A stretch of 64,000 nt of DNA from Paramecium tetraurelia (Eukaryota; Ciliophora; Oligohymenophorea; Peniculida; Parameciidae): assembly GCF_000165425.1 (NCBI RefSeq), contig NW_001799122.1, forward strand, positions 257,454 through 321,453. The letters are read 5' to 3'. Shown here piece by piece: positions 58,197 through 64,000 of the stretch. The position numbers were made by a program, and so were the translations under genes. The notes under the pieces are model-generated. The model did not search any database, was not told the origin of the DNA, and worked only from the letters and a program-made list of their open reading frames with translations. Numbering within the stretch: position 1 is the first letter of the stretch; each line of letters starts with the position of its first letter.

Positions 58197-59521
58197 TCAC
58201 TCAGAAGGCTTATAATTGGCTTTTAATTGTTTGGGTTTTTCATCAGAATTGATATCCTAATTTTCATTATAATTTAATACTTTTAAAATAGATGAATAGA
58301 AGATTGTGTTTGTATTTTAATTGTTATTTACTTTTTATAGTAACTAAATAAACTTTGTATTATTATTAACTAATTTGATATATCAATTAGAATACCTTAA
58401 TCTGATAATTAACCTGTTTTTGCTACCGAATTTTCAAGTAAATCATTAAATAGTTTCGATAATTTTTTCTTGAAGTTTAAATCTCTCATCTTTTTTGTAA
58501 AAGTGTTATTGTCCCCTTATAAAGGAAGTTATTTGTCTATTTTTAAATATAAGATTATACATTATTCTTAGATTTCAAATAAAGTATTCTCAAAGGTTTT
58601 TAATTTTTCACTATATTTATTAATGATAATTTTAAAAGGAGCCACATCCATCTAAGTTATAATATTATCAACATTCTCCATAATGTCTTTCTTTATATTT
58701 TGAAGATCATTAATTTATTAAGTAACAACTGATTTAAAGCTATTAAAATTAATTTACTGAGGAAGATCATTGGATATGCATAAAGAACCTTGACTTTTGC
58801 TTTATTATTTATCAAATAAATCATTAAGAAGAGCCTTACTCATTATTTATAGTTCATCTAATATTTTATTAACTTATTGTTTTGAATTATCATATGTCAG
58901 AGATTATTATTGAATAACTTTTAGAAATTACATATTCTAACTGATAACATCTCCAACCTTAACAATAAAATCCTTTAACTCTTTCTTTTTAATGATACCG
59001 TCAGATTAGGTATGTATATTTGAAATGTATTAAAGTTCTTTTGATGTGTTTTAAGTAAAAGTCTGAAATTCTTCATGTTCTTCATCTTATCCAAATGTGA
59101 GCATTTTTCTGTCTAAATCATTATATCGAATGGGTACTCCAAATTAGATGGCATAATCAATTGCACATCTACTACACATTTATTATTAATTGATTTCATA
59201 TTTCAATTTCTTTTTGTGCATTTAACAAGAGTTCAATTTTATTTCAGTTTGCTACTCCTCTTATTTCTATTTTAGAAACAAGCTTATAACGCTACCTTTG
59301 GCAACATTTGGAGTTATATTTCTATCTTATTTGATTAAATGATTTTGGAGAGTTGCTTTAAGATATGATGGTTTAACAACATTTTCTTTATTTGCTCTAT
59401 TCGGAGATGGGTCTGTTGTGTATCTCAAATCCTTGATTTGGGATGAGCAACTGAACTCAGTTTTTAAATAACTATTAGATGGCTTACGAGTATTAGTATT
59501 TTGAATTTGATTCTTATGCAT
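58197..59521 (-). CDS. Coiled-coil protein with a Cys pair, unknown
   Basis: A 432-residue model, ATG at 59521 (MHKNQIQNTNTRKPSNSYLK), TGA at 58197-58199, one 26-nt intron near the 3' end. The first 110 residues are polar and basic, with TDPSPNRANKENVVK resembling a Cdk-site-rich linker. A CSRCAIDYAIQFGVPIRYND element follows at about residue 145, with a Cys-x2-Cys that could help bind zinc. The rest is helical and coiled-coil (KKELKDFIVKVGDVIS; KQQVNKILDELQIMSKALL; IMENVDNIITQMD). Form suggests a scaffold or kinetochore/basal-body protein, but no family is assigned. Confidence 0.65.
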
Positions 59522-59596
59522 ATATGTTAAAAATTAATTTAGAAAAAAATGTGTTTAATCTACCAATAATGAAAATATATCTATATACATAAAGTA

Positions 59597-61389
59597 TCAC
59601 TTCTTTTTTTATTTGATCTTTCTTCCCCTAGTATTTAAGGATTCTGATTCGTCGTCTTCATTTTCTTAGTTCTTTTTTTTATTTTTCTGAGTTTCATCAT
59701 CGGCATCTAATTCTTGTAATAGTTTATCCACTTCCTTTTGATTTAATCTAGTCTAAGCATTATCAACAACTTCGTATTTTCCTTTTGAGTTCACTTTGAA
59801 ATTAATCTATTAATATTCATCAGCTATTAACTTCATTTCTTCAAATGATTTGTGTTTAAGTTCTTCAGGTAATTATTATTTGCTTCCATCTTGTGTTATT
59901 ACATATCGATAGCAGCCTTCATCTTATTCATCGTCAGTAAATTCATCTGGTTTTGATTCTTTTTTTGGTAATTTGGCAAATGATAACTTCTTTGTTAAGG
60001 GTTGAAATGTCAGTCCTGAAACAACCTTAGCTGCTTTTTCTATCTATAAATTTTATATGTATGGGAGCATCATGTCTTTTAAATTACCAGGGAATTTCAT
60101 TGGATATCCTAAGAGAGCATTGGCTTCCAAAAGGATTTTTAAGTAATTTCTCATATCTTCCTTTGAATACATTTCTTTTCCTATGTTTTGCATAGATTTT
60201 ATGATATCCTTTTAATTTATCCCTTGCATCATTCTTGTTTGGATTATTTTACTGATCTATCGTTTAAATAGGTCTTGCAAGACCAATCCTTATTTCATTT
60301 AAGAGTTTTGCATAATCTCAAATTGATATTTAAAAGTCTAAGACTTTTCCTTGAATTTTTTTACAGATTCCTAAAATGAAAGATATTGACTCTTTTAGGA
60401 ATCCTTAAACATTGATGCTTAAATTGTAAAATTCTAAAAGTCATAGAGTTAATCAGCATAAAAGTTGTGAAGTTCTAAATATTTTGGAATATCATCTTAA
60501 TTCAAATATTTATTGAATTTAGTATTTTCAAATGGATTTTATCCATTCATAGCACGAACTCTTAATACATAATCAACCATATAACCAGCGATGACAATCT
60601 TCTCCAAAAGTTCATCTTTGCTCTTTTAATCAAATTTCTCTTCTAAATAAAATGTATTATAATCAAAGAACTTTTCTTTGCTGACCTTAACTACTTGATC
60701 TGCCAAAAACTGATTTGTAAATAGAAAACATTTATCCATAACTCTTGAGGATTTTTATAAAAGAGCTGCTTAGTAATTAACATAAGTTTCGAATATGTAT
60801 GAGTGATTTTTTAAAATGGTATTCCTGAATATAAATATAATATCTGTAAATGAGTCTGATGAATCTGCTTAAGGTTTCAAAATTGCAACTTTCATTTTTT
60901 CAATGGTATCCAAAAATGCATTTTTTAGGTCTTCCAAAGTAAAATTGTTTACTATATCCTCAATTTATAAAACTTCATCAGGTTTTGATATCATAATCAT
61001 CATCTTAGGGTCATTACATGCATAATATGCAACTGATAATTAATCCTAAAACTCAATCTGCCTATTCTTAACATAATAAACATATGTGCCATTATCGTGC
61101 ATTGTAAAGAATTCCCTTTATTTAGGAAATACCTTAAGAAATAATTGAGTATATTTGTTTTTGCCTAATAATTATTACTCTTATGTCTCTACAGTTGAAT
61201 CCTGAATCCATTATTTTAAGACTCGATTGGAAAGAGTATCAAGCAAAACACACTATCTAGATCATCATTTAGAATTACTTTTGGAGTAAATTGTTCAACT
61301 AAAGTCAAATTCTGTTTTAGAGCTTCAAAAGATTTATCAGAGGAAGATGCCACATAAACTTGATTGCCATTCAAAATGTACTTGGACAT
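59597..61389 (-). CDS. 588-residue helical protein, unknown family
   Basis: ATG at 61389 (MSKYILNGNQVYVASSSDKS), TGA at 59597-59599, one 26-nt intron at 61253-61278. The protein is largely alpha-helical: FTLEDLKNAFLDTIEKM, IFIFRNTILKNHSYIFETYV, LQDLFKRQISKIIQTRMMQG, DIIKSMQNIGKEMYSKEDM and YLKILLEANALLGYPMKFPG. The C-terminal 120 residues are charged (KKNQENEDDESESLNTRGRK) and end in a Lys run (KIKQKKK), suggesting nuclear or nucleolar residence. The early 'FTMHDNGTYVYYVKNRQIEF' beta-rich part precedes the helical core. I do not recognise the family; it may be a ciliate protein or a very divergent conserved one. Confidence 0.7.
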
Positions 61390-61540
61390 ATTGTTTTAAA
61401 AAGGAGCATTTTGAACTCTTTCAATATATTCAATCAATTTACTTATAACTGTTATGTACTTTCATATCTGTCTATTTTATGAGAGTCAAGCTTCCTTTTT
61501 TCTTTATAGCCTTTTATAAAGTTTTCATAAAAATTAAATT

Positions 61541-61942
61541 ATGTCTTAAAATTTAACTTATAAATCACCAGACGACATCAAATTTGATGAAGATTTAGAA
61601 AGAATATTAGATAAGTTCATAATTAAATTGTGTTGCGCTTTATTTATGGACTTTGTAGGGCTATTGCTGATGTTTTTGGTGTTCGATTTTTCTTTTTCAA
61701 CTTACATTTTTGGATTCAGTTTAGTAAATACAATATTTGAATTTCTGAAAATCAACGATATCAGATATCCTTTAAGGGCAATAGTAGGAGTTGCTTGTAT
61801 TGTTTTGGCAATCATTGGGTTCAATATAATTGGTTCAGTTTTAGCTGGAATCAAAAATAGAAAAAATCCTTATATTTACCTAAAGGGTGCATTCAATAGA
61901 TATGTGGGGAAAATTAGAGAGGCCAAGTTTAAGAGAAATTGA
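61541..61942 (+). CDS. Small two-helix membrane protein
   Basis: An intronless 133-residue protein, ATG at 61541 (MSQNLTYKSPDDIKFDEDLE), TGA at 61940-61942. Two hydrophobic helices are clear: LFMDFVGLLLMFLVFDFSFS and AIVGVACIVLAIIGFNIIGS, separated by a loop (FEFLKINDIRYP), with a basic C-terminal tail (NRYVGKIREAKFKRN). No signal peptide cleavage site is evident. It resembles small tetraspan/DUF-type membrane proteins only in general. Divergent from the 588-residue protein gene, with 151 bp between starts. Confidence 0.65.
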
Positions 61943-61999
61943 TATAGTAATTATTTAGAGCTTTATAAAATGATTGTATTTTTTGTTGATGTTACATAA

Positions 62000-63388
62000 T
62001 CAATTTGTAATTTTGGATTAAACATCTCTCTTATATGAGGTACTTTGAGAACCTACTTGGCTTGAGTAAATTCTGTAAACATCCTCAAAAGTATTTTATT
62101 CCTCTTGAAGAGTTTCACTAACTGATTTGAAGTGAGCTTCTGCATTTGTCAAATCCTAATTGTATTTATGGTACACATACTTCATTAGCCAAATCAATAG
62201 AATTTTAGATTTTCTTCAATCTGTCCTTGCAGGCAGCTGTGGCTTATAAAATAGTGATCAATTGGTTTTGTAATTTTTCCTAATGAATGAATACTTAAAT
62301 TGAATACCAAATTGACATCTTCAGCAGCTAAATGTCCTCTGAATGTTTCATTCTCCTTAGTTATCAAACCTTTAAAGTCACTATATCCCATGGCTGAGTT
62401 GACTTGATTGTCTTATTTCTTTCCAAATGATCCTCTGACCTCGTCCTCCAAGATATCCAAAAAGTTTAACAACTCTTATTATGCAACTGTGAATTAAGAG
62501 TAATCCTTTCCAGATCCACCTTAAGCGGGAGCCTTCTATCCCTTCTCAATGATTTTATTAAAAGCTGCAGCTTCCTTTGCTAATTGTTCATAAGTAGCCT
62601 TCTCTTCAGCCTCCAAAGGATGTTCAGGTACTGCTTGTTCTGGTTCATCTGTTTATTATGCTTCCTCTATTTCATGATCAGCTGCTTCTACTCCTTCTTC
62701 TGGGGCGGCAGAAGTTACTTCCTATTCAGCTTCTTCAGTTTCAGTTACTGATGTTTCTTCTGGAGTCTCAGTAACTTCATCGTATACGTGGGGAGGCTCA
62801 TTGTCATCGGAGGTCAATTCTGGTTCTTCTCCATCGTCAGCCAAGAAGGATTTGAGTTGGATGAATTAAGCAGATTACAATAGAGTGGGTAAATCAGTCT
62901 TATATTGCATAATGATGTACTTCTTTTGCATTTTTCAACAGCCCTTCTAAGGAAAGCTATTAAATTAAGAGTTTTCTTTGAATTCTTGATATCGTTAATG
63001 AAATTAGCATTCGATTCACATCTGTTCACATCCAATCTTTAAAGTCTTTCATTATTCTCTTTGATTCTCTTCTCAAGCCAATTAATATAGCTAAGTGTTA
63101 TTCTAATGTCACGCTCTTTATTTGCCCATTCTTAATCTCTTCTATTGCATTCACCCCTTTGAGTCGATGCTGAACGTTATAAATCATTAACAATGTCTTG
63201 CTTTTGCTGATCGAAAGTCATATTATACACATTACATATTTGGTTGCTTCCCAATCACTCTCCAATTCTTATAATTGCTTGATTGTGCCATTTTTTAAAT
63301 CCCCAAGCATCTTCAACACAACATCTATTTCGTTTGATTGAGAGTATGCTGTTATTAGCAACAAAGCCATTATAGCAAAAACCTTCAT
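62000..63388 (-). CDS. Trichocyst matrix protein (TMP family)
   Basis: About 429 residues, ATG at 63388, TGA at 62000-62002. A signal peptide is clear: MKVFAIMALLLITAYSQS. Introns include a 29-nt one (starting GTAATGTG), a 28-nt one (starting GTATTCAAT) and a 25-nt one (starting GTATGTGTACC). The protein shows the TMP pattern of a cysteine-sparse helical bundle: VLKMLGDLKNGTIKQLQEL, GECNRRDQEWANKERDIR, an acidic low-complexity middle (EETSVTETEEAEQEVTSAAP) and QELLNFLDILEDEVRGS, AACKDRLKKIQNSIDLANE. TMPs are processed and crystallise in trichocysts, the spear-like secretory organelles of Paramecium. The frame changes at about 62940 and needs a 17-nt intron (GTTGAAAAATGCAAAAG) or hides an error. 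Confidence 0.88.
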
Positions 63389-64000
63389 TTTATTAAATTA
63401 TCACACAAAAACGGTACATTTTTTAGTTTTAATTTATATAATATAAAATTTTCAACTCTTCTTCCTGCAATTTTTAGTGTTAAATCTATGAATTAAGTAA
63501 TTATTTAACATTAAAATATTATCATCGAATCTAAATATCATAGAGAAAATGTTTAGTACTCTCTAAGTTGATAAAGTGGTTACATTTTGTTATATAGCCT
63601 CTATTTAATTATAGCTTGGCCTGAATCCAAGGTACCATAAGGAATTGTTTTATTTTATTATGAGAAATATATAGATCAGCATAATAACTTGGATTATTAT
63701 CTATAGAATAAATTTTAATTAATGCTCAACACAGTTTTATCTATTTGTTTTACTTATAAGTTTAATGATGAACAAAAACTAACCTATAATCAGAATAATC
63801 GAGAGTACTTAGTTACAATTCTCTTATCTTTGAAACATTTCTTACTTCTTTTACCCCATTTAAATAACCGTAATCATTTTTTCACTGAATGTTAGTTTTA
63901 ATTTCCAATTTCATAAGGTGTGTAATACGATATGCATAGGATCATATATATTTAGATTTAAAAATTATAGCTCAAAAAGGATAAAGATCAAAATAAAACT
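63389..64000. other. Right-edge intergenic, AT-rich
   Basis: About 610 bp upstream of the trichocyst matrix gene to the window end. It should hold that gene's promoter. No coding region, telomeric C4A2/C3A3 repeat or RNA gene is seen. Confidence 0.5.

Overview
The window is macronuclear-type DNA of a ciliate, almost certainly a Paramecium. It is very AT-rich. Reading frames of recognisable proteins run through many TAA and TAG codons, which must be glutamine, and end only at TGA. Genes are broken by very small GT...AG introns, mostly 20-29 nt, and are packed tightly on both strands with gaps often under 100 bp. ORFs called with the standard code are therefore mostly fragments or shadows. I rebuilt the genes by hand from TGA stops, small introns and family conservation; for most models the exon total is a multiple of three. 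No tRNA, rRNA, telomere, CRISPR or transposon was recognised.

Layout. 1-3.3 kb: a partial left-edge gene, weak or degenerate coding regions and one coiled-coil gene. 3.9-6.8 kb: complex I subunit NDUFS6, a Q-rich coiled-coil protein, a small membrane protein, an AMY-1/MYCBP homologue and a ubiquitin-like protein. 7.2-10.2 kb: a large dual-specificity pseudophosphatase and a small ORF. 10.3-15.8 kb: COPI alpha subunit, a BIVM homologue and a small MGG-start protein. 15.9-24.3 kb: ribosomal eL8, a PSTK-like kinase, a HIBCH-like hydrolase, an ADCK/ABC1 kinase, an SRRM1-type PWI protein, ribosomal P1 and IMP dehydrogenase. 24.4-31.4 kb: kelch protein, prolidase, an AGC-kinase pseudogene, an ERK-type MAPK and two small genes. 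32.3-42.5 kb: an ERI1-type exonuclease with an apparent tandem domain, an RPA1-like protein, a 1,260-residue unknown protein, an AGC kinase and a membrane-protein ORF. 44-50.5 kb: histone H2A.Z, a CMGC kinase, two paralogous helix-turn-helix-like proteins, an aminotransferase and a four-helix membrane protein. 50.5-57.8 kb: a PTEN-type phosphatase head to head with UROD, small genes, a GW/RGG protein, a two-domain rhodanese and IBA57. 58.2-63.4 kb: two unknown proteins, a two-helix membrane protein and a trichocyst matrix protein.

Neighbours are functionally mixed, as is usual for Paramecium; I see no operon-like pathway cluster. The points most worth follow-up are the GW/WG plus RGG protein (possible Argonaute partner in small-RNA-guided genome rearrangement), the duplicated ERI1 domain, the Cys-to-Ser pseudophosphatase, the open frame running into H2A.Z, two genes whose frames need a 17-nt intron, and a PSTK homologue in a genome where TGA is the only stop.
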